The notes under the pieces were generated by a model. The model had not been told where the DNA came from and searched no databases. It saw only the letters and a program-made list of their open reading frames with translations. From assembly GCA_947489665.1 (NCBI GenBank), contig CANLEH010000004.1, forward strand, positions 248,001-312,000: a DNA stretch of 64,000 nucleotides, in the 5' to 3' direction. Made by a program: the position numbers and the translations under genes. Numbering within the stretch: position 1 is the first letter of the stretch; each line of letters starts with the position of its first letter. Positions 9,328 through 18,147 of the stretch are shown here, in pieces. Source of the DNA: an uncultured Roseicyclus sp. GTDB taxonomy: Bacteria; Pseudomonadota; Alphaproteobacteria; Rhodobacterales; Rhodobacteraceae.

Positions 9328-11433
9328 CTATTGGGAGAGGCTTTGTGCCAGGCGCATCAGCTGCACGGCCTCCTGCCGGTAACCGAACTCGTCTTCACCG
9401 CGATTGGCATTTGCGAGTGCGATCGCCTCGTCATAGCCCCAATCGCCGAGGAACTCGTTGCCGCGCAGAAGCTGGCCAAAACCTGCGATGGCAGCGGCGA
9501 ATTGTGCCTCCTGCCCCGGCTCCGAAGGTGCTGCGGGGATGGCGAAATCGACCAGCGCACTGTCTTCTTCGCCTGGCTCTTTCCAGCGCAGCGAGATGAA
9601 GCCAAGCTCATCGCCAAACTCCGTCTCTGCCCCGTCGTCAGCGGCATAGCGCAGGGGGGCAACCAACGTGGCGGGGGAGCCGACGGGTGTGACCTCATAG
9701 ATCGCCGTCACGGAATGGCCGGCACCCAATTCACCGGCATCAACCGCGTCATTGGCGAAGTCTTCACGGGCGAGTCCGCGCGTCTCGTAGCCGATCAGGC
9801 GGTATTCAGCAATGACCTCTGGGTTGAATTCCACCTGGATTTTCAGGTCATCGGCAATTGGGAAGAGGGCCCCGGCCAGTTGATCAACCAGCACCCGCTG
9901 TGCTTCGTGCAGGGTGTCGATAAAGGCAGCCGTACCATTCCCGTTCTGGGCCAGCGCCTGCATCGTGTCGTCTTGCAGGTTGCCGCGCCCGAAGCCCAGG
10001 ACGGACAGGTAAATGCCCGTATCCCGCTGCTCGCTGATATAGTCTTCCAGCGCGTTAGGATCGCTGATCCCAACGTTGAAATCCCCATCCGTTGCCAGCA
10101 GCACGCGGGACACCTCACCCTCTTCAGTCATCTCAGCTGCCAGATCATAGGCGGCCTGCAAGCCTCCCACGCCATTGGTGGAGCCGCCCGCTTGCAACGC
10201 CGTCAATGCTGCTGAAATCGTGGCCGTGTCACTGGCCGAGGTCGGCTCCAATGCCACACCGGCGCTGCCGGCATAAGTAACAATGGCGACCTGATCCTCG
10301 GGGTTCAGCCGATCAAGCATAAGGCGGAACGACTGGATCAGCAGGGGTAGTTTGGTCGGGTCGTTCATGGAACCCGACGTATCCACAAGGAACACGAGGT
10401 TTAGCGGCGGGCGATCTTCAATCGCCGGAAGCTCCCCCCGAATGCCAATATGGACCAGCTGCGTGTCGGGGTTCCACGGGGTCTGGAAGACCTCAACAGT
10501 CGGACGGAACGGGCTAACATCATCTGCATCGGGCGCGGGCAGGTCATAGGGGAAGTAGTTCATCATCTCCTCGATGCGGATGGCATCGGGGTCGGGAAGC
10601 TGGCCGCGGTTCAGGGACGACCGCAGCAGGGAATAGGCCGCCGTGTCTACGTCGCTGGAGAAGGTCGAGACCGGGTTCTCAGCCACAACCTGCACCGGGT
10701 TGTCGTCTGCGTTGGCGAATTCCTCGGTGTTTTGCGGGGTGGGAAGAGGTGCGGCGTCCTGGAAAAATCCGGTCGCGACGCGGCCTTCCTGCTGGATCAC
10801 TGTGGCGTTGCCATTGCCAAACTGAGTGATGCCGACTGCGCTGGACTCCTCAAAGGATAAGACCCCATTTTGCTCACCACTTGCCGTCGCATTGAAGCCA
10901 TTTGGTACGGCCACGCTTGGCAAAGCGATGTCGGGTGCAGCTTCAGCATCGGCGATCTCGGTTCGCGGCTGCGGGGCCGGAGCCGGAGCAGGTGCGCCAT
11001 CGGTGCTGATAGGCGCCAGGGCCACGTCATCCAGCACAAGCTCTTCGGCCTGTGCGTTTGGGACCGATCCGGTCTCTGCCTCGGCAGGCAGCGGATCAAC
11101 TTCGCTTATGCCGGGATTTGTAAGCGTCTCAGGGCCGCGCAAAAGCTCCTGCCCATAAGGGCTGAGCGTCAGGACGCCCACAGCGACAAGGGCGGTTGTG
11201 GCGGTCAATGCGCCGGTGGTGCGGGTCAAAAGCATATCAAAAGCTCCTCTGAAAAATCCCTTCTTCGGCGAAGGGTCAGAGCTTTGACGGGCCGCCTGTA
11301 GCAATCCTTGGGTGCGCGTGAAAAATTCCTGCGACCGCGCCAGTGTCTCGGCCTTGCGCGCGGCATCGGGCGCGGGCGTCGCTGCCTCCATCGCGCGTTT
11401 CAGGTCGTTGAGGTCCATATCGTCGGAGGTCAT
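9328..11433 (-). CDS. Membrane-anchored von Willebrand factor A domain protein (YfbK-like)
   Basis: The protein has 701 residues. Residues 1-60 are charged and presumably cytoplasmic. A hydrophobic segment (about 71-92) follows, then a long Ala/Pro/acidic linker to about 250. Next come a VWA-associated N-terminal region (SDVDTAAYSLLRSSLNRGQLP), the VWA domain with an intact metal-binding DTSGS, and a C-terminal DUF3520-like domain. The architecture matches YfbK-type proteins. The start codon overlaps the stop of the ECF sigma gene by four bases, so the two are translationally coupled. This suggests, but does not prove, that the N-terminus restrains the sigma factor. Confidence 0.85.
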   Translation of the reverse strand: MTSDDMDLNDLKRAMEAATPAPDAARKAETLARSQEFFTRTQGLLQAARQSSDPSPKKGFFRGAFDMLLTRTTGALTATTALVAVGVLTLSPYGQELLRGPETLTNPGISEVDPLPAEAETGSVPNAQAEELVLDDVALAPISTDGAPAPAPAPQPRTEIADAEAAPDIALPSVAVPNGFNATASGEQNGVLSFEESSAVGITQFGNGNATVIQQEGRVATGFFQDAAPLPTPQNTEEFANADDNPVQVVAENPVSTFSSDVDTAAYSLLRSSLNRGQLPDPDAIRIEEMMNYFPYDLPAPDADDVSPFRPTVEVFQTPWNPDTQLVHIGIRGELPAIEDRPPLNLVFLVDTSGSMNDPTKLPLLIQSFRLMLDRLNPEDQVAIVTYAGSAGVALEPTSASDTATISAALTALQAGGSTNGVGGLQAAYDLAAEMTEEGEVSRVLLATDGDFNVGISDPNALEDYISEQRDTGIYLSVLGFGRGNLQDDTMQALAQNGNGTAAFIDTLHEAQRVLVDQLAGALFPIADDLKIQVEFNPEVIAEYRLIGYETRGLAREDFANDAVDAGELGAGHSVTAIYEVTPVGSPATLVAPLRYAADDGAETEFGDELGFISLRWKEPGEEDSALVDFAIPAAPSEPGQEAQFAAAIAGFGQLLRGNEFLGDWGYDEAIALANANRGEDEFGYRQEAVQLMRLAQSLSQ

Positions 11434-11966
11434 TCAGCCTCCTCCCTTGTTTTCATCTCGCGCAGCATCTTCTTTGCCTCAGAGACACGCCATGCGATCG
11501 TTCCCTCGGATACCCCAAGGATTTCAGCGGCTTGCGCCTGCGTGACATCATCCAAAACCAGGGCGAGCGTGTCGCGCAGACTGGGCGACAAACCTGCCAT
11601 CGCGCTGTACAGCCAATCGACGCCCTCTGCTGCCTCGGCCACAGTCTTCTGGCGATCCACTTCCCAATCGGCCCATCCATCCGCGGCCCGGCTGTAACTT
11701 GCCGCGCGTCTTCGTCGGTCGGTCGCGGCGTTCACCGCCACCCGGTAGAGCCACGTTGTAACCTTCGCATCGCCCCGGTATCCCGCGAGCTTGCCGGGTA
11801 AGGCGAGGCATATGTCTTGTGTGAGATCCTCGGCCTCTGCCTTGGCCCCGGTCAGACGGAAGCACAGGCCGAACAGCCGGTCGTAGACGCGCGCGAGCAA
11901 AAGCTCGAACGCGGTCGCGTCACCGCCTGCAGCCGCAAGGGCCAAGTCTTCGTCACTCACATCCAT
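11430..11966 (-). CDS. ECF-type RNA polymerase sigma factor
   Basis: A 178-residue group IV sigma factor starting MDVSDEDLALAAAGG (an ATG six bases upstream is also possible). Region 2 contains AEDLTQDICLALPGKL and TTWLYRVAVNAATDRRRR. Region 4 is a helix-turn-helix with VTQAQAAEILGVSEGTIAWRVSEAKKML. Regions 1.1 and 3 are absent, as expected for ECF. It precedes and overlaps the VWA gene. The upstream gap holds an imperfectly understood dyad but no convincing ECF promoter that I could match. Confidence 0.92.
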   Translation of the reverse strand: MDVSDEDLALAAAGGDATAFELLLARVYDRLFGLCFRLTGAKAEAEDLTQDICLALPGKLAGYRGDAKVTTWLYRVAVNAATDRRRRAASYSRAADGWADWEVDRQKTVAEAAEGVDWLYSAMAGLSPSLRDTLALVLDDVTQAQAAEILGVSEGTIAWRVSEAKKMLREMKTREEAE

Positions 11967-11972
11967 GCGCAT

Positions 11973-12218
11973 CTCATACCTTATGACGGCGCGCGCGGGG
12001 CGATCCTTGGGTCGATTTCAGAAAAAAGTTGAACGAACATGCTTTCGATAATTGAGACTTTTATTCTCAAAAGACCCTTGACGAAGGGAGGCGTGCCGTC
12101 CCACACGAAGGCACTGCCCCATTGGCTGAGTCTATTGCCGTGATTGGCCATGGTGCCGCAGTGCAGAATCCCGATAGCCGGGGTACACGCGTCGCGACTC
12201 AACGAAAGCTCAGTGCCA
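11973..12218. other. Divergent intergenic region, sigma factor and TauE exporter
   Basis: This 246-base AT-richer gap drives both strands. It contains the dyad TTGAGA-N7-TCTCAA (12052-12070) and, on the plus strand, a TTGACG at 12078-12083 without an obvious -10 at standard spacing. I saw no small gene in it. Confidence 0.5.
12052..12070. promoter_or_regulatory. Inverted repeat TTGAGA-N7-TCTCAA
   Basis: Six-base arms flank an AT-only-but-one spacer in a divergent promoter region, the usual setting for an operator. A short hairpin role is also possible. No regulator is identifiable. Confidence 0.35.
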
Positions 12219-13145
12219 ATGCAGATCTATCTCCCCATCGCCGAGGTGAGCGTAAACGCTTTCCTTCTGCTGGGGCTGGGTGGGCTTGTCGGCATTCTAT
12301 CGGGCATGTTTGGCGTCGGTGGCGGGTTTCTGATGACCCCGCTGCTGTTTTTCATCGGCATCCCGCCAGCCGTCGCCGTTGCGACTGAGGCGAACCAGAT
12401 CGTCGCGTCGTCGTTTTCCGGCGTGCTGGCGCATTTCAAACGAAAGACGGTGGACCTCAGGATGGGGGTCGTCCTTCTGATCGGCGGCCTTGTCGGGGCC
12501 GCGATCGGGGTGCAGGTCTTCGCCGCACTGACCGCGATTGGGCAAGTCGATCTGCTGGTGAAGCTTTGTTACGTGGTCTTCCTGGGGATCATCGGCGGGC
12601 TGATGTTCTTCGAAAGCCTGAACGCCATCCGCAAGGCTCGCGCCGCCGGTGGAGCCGTGGCCGTACCCAAACGACGCCAGCGTGGGTGGATCGATGCGCT
12701 GCCCTTCAAGATGCGCTTCCGGACCTCCGGCCTTTATATCTCGGTGATCCCGCCTCTTTTGGTGGGCCTGTTCGTCGGGGTTCTGGCAGCCATCATGGGT
12801 GTGGGCGGCGGCTTCATCATGGTGCCCGCCATGATCTATCTGCTTGGAATGCCAACGAAAGTTGTCGTCGGCACGTCGCTGTTCCAGATCATCTTTGTGA
12901 CAGGTTTCGCGACACTGATGCACGCGACCACGAACTTCACTGTCGATATGGTGCTGGCCGTTCTGCTGTTGGTCGGCGGTGTGGTTGGCGCGCAGATCGG
13001 GGCGAGGATCGGGACGCGTCTGAAGGCTGAGCAATTGCGCATTCTGCTCGCGGTGATGGTGCTCGCGGTTTGTGGGAAACTGGCGTTTGATCTGTTGGTT
13101 ATGCCCTCTGAGCTCTACTCGATTGGCGCGGGAGCGGCACATTGA
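12219..13145 (+). CDS. TauE/SafE-family membrane exporter
   Basis: A 308-residue polytopic protein with about eight membrane segments in two repeated halves, each introduced by the family signature: GMFGVGGGFLMTPLL near residue 30 and AIMGVGGGFIMVPAM near residue 190. TauE/SafE proteins export sulfite, sulfoacetate or related organosulfur anions in bacteria where tested. The exact substrate here is not decidable. A start at MQIYLPIAEV is preferred, since the upstream extension to 12144 is not membrane-like. Its stop overlaps the start of the TIGR02186 gene, indicating coupling. Confidence 0.85.
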   Translation: MQIYLPIAEVSVNAFLLLGLGGLVGILSGMFGVGGGFLMTPLLFFIGIPPAVAVATEANQIVASSFSGVLAHFKRKTVDLRMGVVLLIGGLVGAAIGVQVFAALTAIGQVDLLVKLCYVVFLGIIGGLMFFESLNAIRKARAAGGAVAVPKRRQRGWIDALPFKMRFRTSGLYISVIPPLLVGLFVGVLAAIMGVGGGFIMVPAMIYLLGMPTKVVVGTSLFQIIFVTGFATLMHATTNFTVDMVLAVLLLVGGVVGAQIGARIGTRLKAEQLRILLAVMVLAVCGKLAFDLLVMPSELYSIGAGAAH

Positions 13146-13906
13146 GACGCATGGGCCAAACTCTCGTCGGGCTTGCAGCTCTCCTCGCAGTTTGTCTGCC
13201 TTTGCGGGCCGAAACGGTGGTGGCAGGCCTGAGCCGCGATGCGATTAACATCACGGCCAATTTCGTGGGTTCTGAGATCCTGATTTTCGGGGCAGTTGAG
13301 CGGGATGCCCCGTCGCCTGAGGGTGATCTGGAAGTCATCATCACGATCGAAGGGCCGTCCCAGCCAGTTTCCGTCCGGCGCAAGGACCGACGCTTTGGGA
13401 TTTGGGTAAATGCGGCCTCGATTGAGGTCGACGAAGCGCCGTCGTTCTACGCCGTTTCCACGACTGGACCCTTTGATGAGGCGTTAAGTCAGGTGGAAGA
13501 CCTGCGGCACCACGTTTCAATCTCCCGCGCGATCCGGGCGGTTGGCGTTGGAGTCGAGCATCCCGAAGAGTTCACCAACGCTTTGATCCGTATACGAGAA
13601 TCCGAGGATCTCTACCAAACCATCGAGGGTGGCGTCACTCTTCGTAACGAAACCTTGTTCGACACTTCGATCCGTTTGCCTGCAAACCTTGTTGAAGGTG
13701 ACTACAGGACCCGCATATTCTTGACGCGTGGGGGCGAAGTCCTCGATGTGTTTGAGCAGGATATCGCGGTGCGGAAAGTCGGATTGGAACGGTTTATCTA
13801 CAACCTCGCCCACGAACGGCCGTTGGTTTACGGCATCCTTTCGCTCGCCATTGCCATTGCGGCTGGATGGCTGGCCTCAGCCGTCTTCCGCTATATCCGG
13901 GCCTGA
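13142..13906 (+). CDS. TIGR02186 family transmembrane protein
   Basis: The protein has about 250 residues, an N-terminal signal segment (QTLVGLAALLAVCLPLRA), a long extracytoplasmic domain with ITANFVGSEILIFGAV, and one C-terminal membrane helix (YGILSLAIAIAAGWLASAVF). This matches the alphaproteobacterial Alph_Pro_TM/TIGR02186 family of unknown function. Translation starts either at the TTG overlapping the exporter stop or at the ATG at 13151. Pairing with a TauE/SafE exporter suggests a periplasmic partner of that transporter; this is inference from coupling. Confidence 0.8.
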   Translation: MRRMGQTLVGLAALLAVCLPLRAETVVAGLSRDAINITANFVGSEILIFGAVERDAPSPEGDLEVIITIEGPSQPVSVRRKDRRFGIWVNAASIEVDEAPSFYAVSTTGPFDEALSQVEDLRHHVSISRAIRAVGVGVEHPEEFTNALIRIRESEDLYQTIEGGVTLRNETLFDTSIRLPANLVEGDYRTRIFLTRGGEVLDVFEQDIAVRKVGLERFIYNLAHERPLVYGILSLAIAIAAGWLASAVFRYIRA

Positions 13907-13912
13907 AGGGCC

Positions 13913-14299
13913 GTGTCCGCCGAAGCCCAAGCTGTCGTCCGCCGGTTCTGGAAGGCTATGGCGACAAACGATTTCCAAGCTGCAAGCCTTTGTTTAACTG
14001 AAGATTTCCGCCTGCAATGGCCGCAATCTGAAGAGATGATCGAAGGGCGAGAGAACTTCGCTGCGGTCAATACGGCGTATCCGGCCAACGGGCTTTGTAC
14101 CTTTGATTTGCGCCGGATTGTTGGCGAGGGCGACCAGATCGTCACCGAGGTTGGGATCAGCGATGGTGAGATGCGCGCAACAGCCATCACCTTTCACACG
14201 GTGCGCGGCGATCTCATTGCTTTGCAAAGAGAATTCTGGCCCGACCCATTCGAGGCACCGGCCTGGCGGCGGCAATGGGTTCGGCGACCGGGGGACTAG
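13913..14299 (+). CDS. SnoaL-like / NTF2-fold protein
   Basis: A 128-residue single-domain protein with a GTG start seven bases after the TIGR02186 stop. It has the NTF2-like layout: an N-terminal helix (AQAVVRRFWKAMATNDFQAA), a turn with LTEDFRLQWP, then strands ending in ALQREFWPDPFEAP. Members include polyketide cyclases, isomerases and binding proteins, so no reaction can be assigned. It converges with, and overlaps by four bases, the SDR gene. It probably belongs to the exporter transcript. Confidence 0.7.
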   Translation: MSAEAQAVVRRFWKAMATNDFQAASLCLTEDFRLQWPQSEEMIEGRENFAAVNTAYPANGLCTFDLRRIVGEGDQIVTEVGISDGEMRATAITFHTVRGDLIALQREFWPDPFEAPAWRRQWVRRPGD

Positions 14300-15024
14300 C
14301 CGCGGCCGACATAGGGCATGTTGGTGGCCATGACCGTCTGAAACAGAACATTTGTCGACAGTGGCATGTTCGCCATGTGCAGGACCGAACGAGCGGCATC
14401 CTCGACTTTCATCATTGGCATCAGGGGCTTACCCTCGGCAATGAGGCGGTCGTTGAGGGCGTTGACGAGCTCAGTTTGGGCATTGCCGATATCGATCTGG
14501 CACGCTGCAATGTCGAACGGGCGACCATCGAGGGCAAGGGTCTTGGTCAGCCCAGTCACGCCATGTTTTGTTGTGGAATAACAGATACTTCCCTCACGTG
14601 GCGTGTGCGCGGATAGGGAGCCGTTGTTGATGATGCGGCCGCCTTGGGGGGATTGGGCGCGCATGGCGGCAAAGGCGGCGCGTGCGGTGTTGAACATGCC
14701 GGTGAGGTTTACCGCCACGCTATTGTGCCAATCGGCGGGATCAATCTCGTCAATCGTGCCTTGCGGCGTGAAGATGCCGGCGTTGTTGAAGACGGCATCG
14801 AGGCGGCCCCATTCTCCCAATAGCTGCGTAACAGCTTGTTCTACCTGAGTTAAATCCGTGACATCGCCAGGCAGGGCGAGCGCATTTTCGTGCGCCGCAG
14901 CCAGTTCCGCGAGCGGTTCCGCGCGGCGGGCGAGGAGGCCAACGCGCCAGCCATCTTCCAGAAAGGCGCGGGCAGTGGCGTGGCCAATCCCGCTGCTTGC
15001 ACCGGTGATGAGGATGGTTTTCAT
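14296..15024 (-). CDS. Short-chain dehydrogenase/reductase
   Basis: A 242-residue classical SDR. It has the cofactor loop TGASSGIG (7-14), the NNAG motif (80-83), Ser136 and the YSTTK catalytic pair (Tyr149, Lys153). Arginines after the second strand (LLARRAEP) favour NADP(H). The substrate is unknown. The start ATG is followed by the expected KTILITGASSG strand. It converges with the SnoaL-like gene and is separated from the helicase gene by an AT-rich 79-base gap containing TTTTTTTATAAC-like sequence that may carry its promoter. Confidence 0.9.
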   Translation of the reverse strand: MKTILITGASSGIGHATARAFLEDGWRVGLLARRAEPLAELAAAHENALALPGDVTDLTQVEQAVTQLLGEWGRLDAVFNNAGIFTPQGTIDEIDPADWHNSVAVNLTGMFNTARAAFAAMRAQSPQGGRIINNGSLSAHTPREGSICYSTTKHGVTGLTKTLALDGRPFDIAACQIDIGNAQTELVNALNDRLIAEGKPLMPMMKVEDAARSVLHMANMPLSTNVLFQTVMATNMPYVGRG

Positions 15025-15103
15025 GGATGTCCTCCGACACTTCCGCAGGGTGCAAGACCCTGTAGTGAATCTGTAGTTTTTTTATAACTACAATTGTAGT
15101 GCA

Positions 15104-16645
15104 TCACGGATCGACTCCGTCGGTTTCGGCCTCCAGCGCCAGCGGCGCGGCCTTCACCTCCAGATCATCTATTCCCAGCGCATCGGTCGGTCGCGAGAGA
15201 CGATACCGCGTGACCCAGATCAGACGCTCCTCGGCGCGGGTGATGGCGACATAAGCGAGGCGCTTCCAGAGGGCTTGGCCCGCCTCCATCCGACCGGCAC
15301 GCGACGCGGCGTAGAGGTCGGGCGCGAAGACCTGAACCTCGGGCCATTGGGAGCCTTGCGCCTTATGCGTCGTCACCGCCGCACCATGGAGGAACGCGGC
15401 CCCCATGCGGGCGGCGTAAGGAATGAAGGGCTCGTCCTCATCCGGTTTTTCGATCTTCACGATGGAGGCGGCGGAGAAACGTGGGGTTTCCGCGCCGATG
15501 ACGTGCAGGCGTGAGAAGCCAGGACGATTGCCGGGGCCGAGGTAGATGACGGGCGCGCCTTTGATGAGGCCGCGCGCCTCCAGGTCGATGCGCTTTTTGC
15601 GGTGTTTAAGGGGCAATTCGATGCCATCGCAGATGAGCGGCTCACCCGGCAGAAGCTCATCATCCGCCGCGCCGTGCGCGCCGCGGAAGGCGGAGATCAG
15701 GCGGATGCGGGTGGCGTTGCGCCAGACCAGAACGGGCGAGCGGGCCATCATGTCGGAGTTTACGGCGCCCGCGACCTGCACGCGGTCATCAGTTGCGGCG
15801 GCCTCGGTGATCATGCGCTCAAAGTCAGAGAATTCGAGATCTGGGTCGCCAAGGGCATGGGCGAGGTCGAGGATGGGGTTGTCGGCGTCTTGCCGGTGGA
15901 CGCGACCGAGGTGCAGAAGGTTGGGGCCTTTGAATTTATCGAAGACCATTTCGCCGGATTGGCCCACGGGGGCGAGCTGCGCCGGATCACCAAACAGGAT
16001 GAGGACGGGGAAGATTTCCTTGAGGTCCTGATATTGCTTGTCGTCGAGCATGGAGGACTCGTCGACCAGCCCAATGTCGAGCGCGTCTTCGCGGCGCTTC
16101 CAGCCGGTGATGAAATCGGAGCCGCGCAGGCCTGCGGAGGCGAGGGCAGCGGGGACGGATTTTGTGGCGTCGTAGACTTCCTTGGCGCGGTCGAGGGCGG
16201 CGTCGGTCAGGGCTTCGATCACTGGGCGTTCACCCTGTCCGGCCATCCATTCGGCGACTTTCTCAAATTCTGGGTCGTAGACGGGCGTGTAGAGGATGCG
16301 GTGGATCGTGGTCGCGGGAACGCCCCGGTTGCGCAGCACGGAGGCGGCCTTGTTGGTGGGGGCGAGGACGGCGACGGTGCGGCGATCCTTGCGGCGTTTG
16401 CCTTCCCAATCGCCTGAGATCAGATCAACGCCAGACCGTTGCAGGGCCTTGACGATTTCGGCCAGCAGAAGCGTCTTGCCCGAGCCTGCCTTGCCGGTGA
16501 TGGCGAGGACCGCGCCGCGCCCTTCGGCGACGGGGGTGGTGGTTTCATCGTCGATATCGACGCCCATATCCCGCAGCACCTCGGCCACGCGATCATGGGC
16601 CATGGCCTGATCGTCGGAGAAGGTAGGGGCGAGGGCGGTGGTCAT
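15104..16645 (-). CDS. RecD-like superfamily I ATPase/helicase
   Basis: The 513-residue protein has Walker A GKAGSGKT (51-58), motif Ia LAPTNKAA, Walker B VDESSM (194-199), motif III GDPAQLAPVG (219-228), and C-terminal motifs TTHKAQGSQW and AYVAITRAEERLIWV. This is the layout of RecD2/UvrD-type helicases that translocate 5'-3' on DNA. It lacks the long N-terminal region of RecD2, so it is a compact version. A role in DNA repair or replication restart is likely but unproven. Confidence 0.88.
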   Translation of the reverse strand: MTTALAPTFSDDQAMAHDRVAEVLRDMGVDIDDETTTPVAEGRGAVLAITGKAGSGKTLLLAEIVKALQRSGVDLISGDWEGKRRKDRRTVAVLAPTNKAASVLRNRGVPATTIHRILYTPVYDPEFEKVAEWMAGQGERPVIEALTDAALDRAKEVYDATKSVPAALASAGLRGSDFITGWKRREDALDIGLVDESSMLDDKQYQDLKEIFPVLILFGDPAQLAPVGQSGEMVFDKFKGPNLLHLGRVHRQDADNPILDLAHALGDPDLEFSDFERMITEAAATDDRVQVAGAVNSDMMARSPVLVWRNATRIRLISAFRGAHGAADDELLPGEPLICDGIELPLKHRKKRIDLEARGLIKGAPVIYLGPGNRPGFSRLHVIGAETPRFSAASIVKIEKPDEDEPFIPYAARMGAAFLHGAAVTTHKAQGSQWPEVQVFAPDLYAASRAGRMEAGQALWKRLAYVAITRAEERLIWVTRYRLSRPTDALGIDDLEVKAAPLALEAETDGVDP

Positions 16646-16682
16646 GGCGCGACCCTAGCGGGGCCGCGCGGGGGATGCGAGG

Positions 16683-16982
16683 TCAGATCGACAGGTCGGA
16701 AAGCCGCAAAGGGGCGGTGACGGTGTCGTCTTCTTCCATGTCATCGGCGGCTTCGGCGATAATCAGTGCCATGGTGCGCGCCAGTTTCGCGTCGGCGCGC
16801 CCGGGGCTGTTTCCGTTGAAGGTGGAGGCGATCACCTGATCGGCGGCGAGAAGCGCACGGATCAGCGCGGTGGCGCGGGCATCGGGGGCGTTCTGGCGCA
16901 GGGCCCAGATCACGGAGAGGGGGTCGGCGTCGCTGTTCATCACGGCACCAAGAACGGTTTCGAGCAGGGTTTCGTGGTTCAT
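16683..16982 (-). CDS. Small hypothetical protein
   Basis: The 99-residue soluble protein is rich in helices (ETLLETVLGAVMNSDADPLS, then ARATALIRALLAADQVIAS) and has an acidic C-terminus (DDMEEDD). No signal or membrane segment is present, and I do not recognise a family. It lies 37 bases upstream of the helicase on the same strand, so it is probably the first gene of a two-gene transcript. Confidence 0.6.
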   Translation of the reverse strand: MNHETLLETVLGAVMNSDADPLSVIWALRQNAPDARATALIRALLAADQVIASTFNGNSPGRADAKLARTMALIIAEAADDMEEDDTVTAPLRLSDLSI

Positions 16983-17148
16983 CGGTCTCGGTCTGTTTCT
17001 TCGCTGTTTTCAGGAGGAAATGACCGGGATTCTCCCGCGCGGTCGGTTTCAACGACGTCCGGGTGGAAATAGGGCGGGGAGGCGTTTGCACGCAAGGGTG
17101 CGGTCTGGAAACAGACAATTCGAGACAAATGGTTAAGCGTTTACCATG
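16983..17148. other. Intergenic region upstream of small hypothetical gene
   Basis: A 166-base gap between the doeB stop (17149) and the 99-residue gene start (16982), both on the minus strand. I see no clear hairpin or tRNA. It presumably carries the promoter for the hypothetical-helicase pair. Confidence 0.4.
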
Positions 17149-18147
17149 TCAGGGAAAATCGAGCGGCCCGCCGTCGGTTCCGATGACAAATGCGCAATCG
17201 CCGGGCTTGATGAGGCCCGGCACATGGCGGGCCGCGATCAGCCCTGCGCGTTGGGCGTAGATGGGTTTGGGGACCGTTTCTAAATCCTCCGGGTGATAGA
17301 TATGGGCGAGGATCTGGTGGCGCTCGACCGTGTCGCCCAGATCGGCCTGCGGGTGGAAGAGGCCCCTGTGCGTCGCGAAATGGAAGCCTGTGGGGTCGGA
17401 CAGATCGAGGGCGCGCGACGGTTTCACGCCAGCGGGCCAGTCGTAGATGACGTGTTTCGCCAGCACCTGCCGCAGGCCGTTTATCGCGATCTCGGCACAC
17501 GTGGCGGTGGCCGTCCCCGCGCCGCCAAGCTCGGTGGTGACGAAGGTCTTTCCGGCCCGTTCGGCAGCCCCGTCGAGCATGCCGGTATCGTCAATCTCGC
17601 GCAGGCGTGCGGTATAGGGGGCGGAGAAGGCGCGGGCGGCGTGGGCGCAGCGGCGATCCTGGTCCGCGTCGTCGAGGATGTGGCTGACGGCCATGGGCAG
17701 AAAGTCGAGCGTTTTGCCACCCGAATGCATGTCGATGATGAGGTCGGCGGCGGGGATCAGGTGGTCATTGAAGTAGGCGGCGAGTTTCTGGGTGAGGGTG
17801 CCGGTCGGGTCGCCCGGGAAGGCGCGGTTGAGGTTCACGCCGTCGATGGGCGAGGTGCGGGTCGCGGCCATGAAGGCGGGATGGTTGAGGGATGGGATCA
17901 GGATCAGGCGGCCTAGGATGTGGTCGGGCTCGGCGCTCCGGATGAGGTGGCGGATGGCGATGGGGCCTTCATATTCGTCGCCATGGGTGGCGCCGGTGAC
18001 GAGCGCGGTTTGACCGGGGCGGGTGCCGTTGATTACGCAGAGCGGGATCATGACATGGCCCCAGGCGCTGTCATCGGCGGAATGGGGGATGCGGATATGG
18101 CCGAAGTGCTTGCCGGGTTGGTCGAGGGGGATGGTGAGGCTGGTCAT
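17149..18147 (-). CDS. doeB: N-acetyl-2,4-diaminobutyrate deacetylase
   Basis: A 332-residue zinc hydrolase of the succinylglutamate desuccinylase/aspartoacylase family. Metal-site motifs are visible: TGATHGDEYEGP (His and Glu ligands) and DMHSGG (third ligand region), with NLNRAFPGDP between them. DoeB removes the acetyl group from N-alpha-acetyl-diaminobutyrate, the product of ectoine ring opening. The start ATG overlaps the doeA stop by four bases. The open frame extends much further upstream, but that part only mirrors doeA in another frame. The adjacent doeA makes the specific name likely. Confidence 0.88.
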   Translation of the reverse strand: MTSLTIPLDQPGKHFGHIRIPHSADDSAWGHVMIPLCVINGTRPGQTALVTGATHGDEYEGPIAIRHLIRSAEPDHILGRLILIPSLNHPAFMAATRTSPIDGVNLNRAFPGDPTGTLTQKLAAYFNDHLIPAADLIIDMHSGGKTLDFLPMAVSHILDDADQDRRCAHAARAFSAPYTARLREIDDTGMLDGAAERAGKTFVTTELGGAGTATATCAEIAINGLRQVLAKHVIYDWPAGVKPSRALDLSDPTGFHFATHRGLFHPQADLGDTVERHQILAHIYHPEDLETVPKPIYAQRAGLIAARHVPGLIKPGDCAFVIGTDGGPLDFP

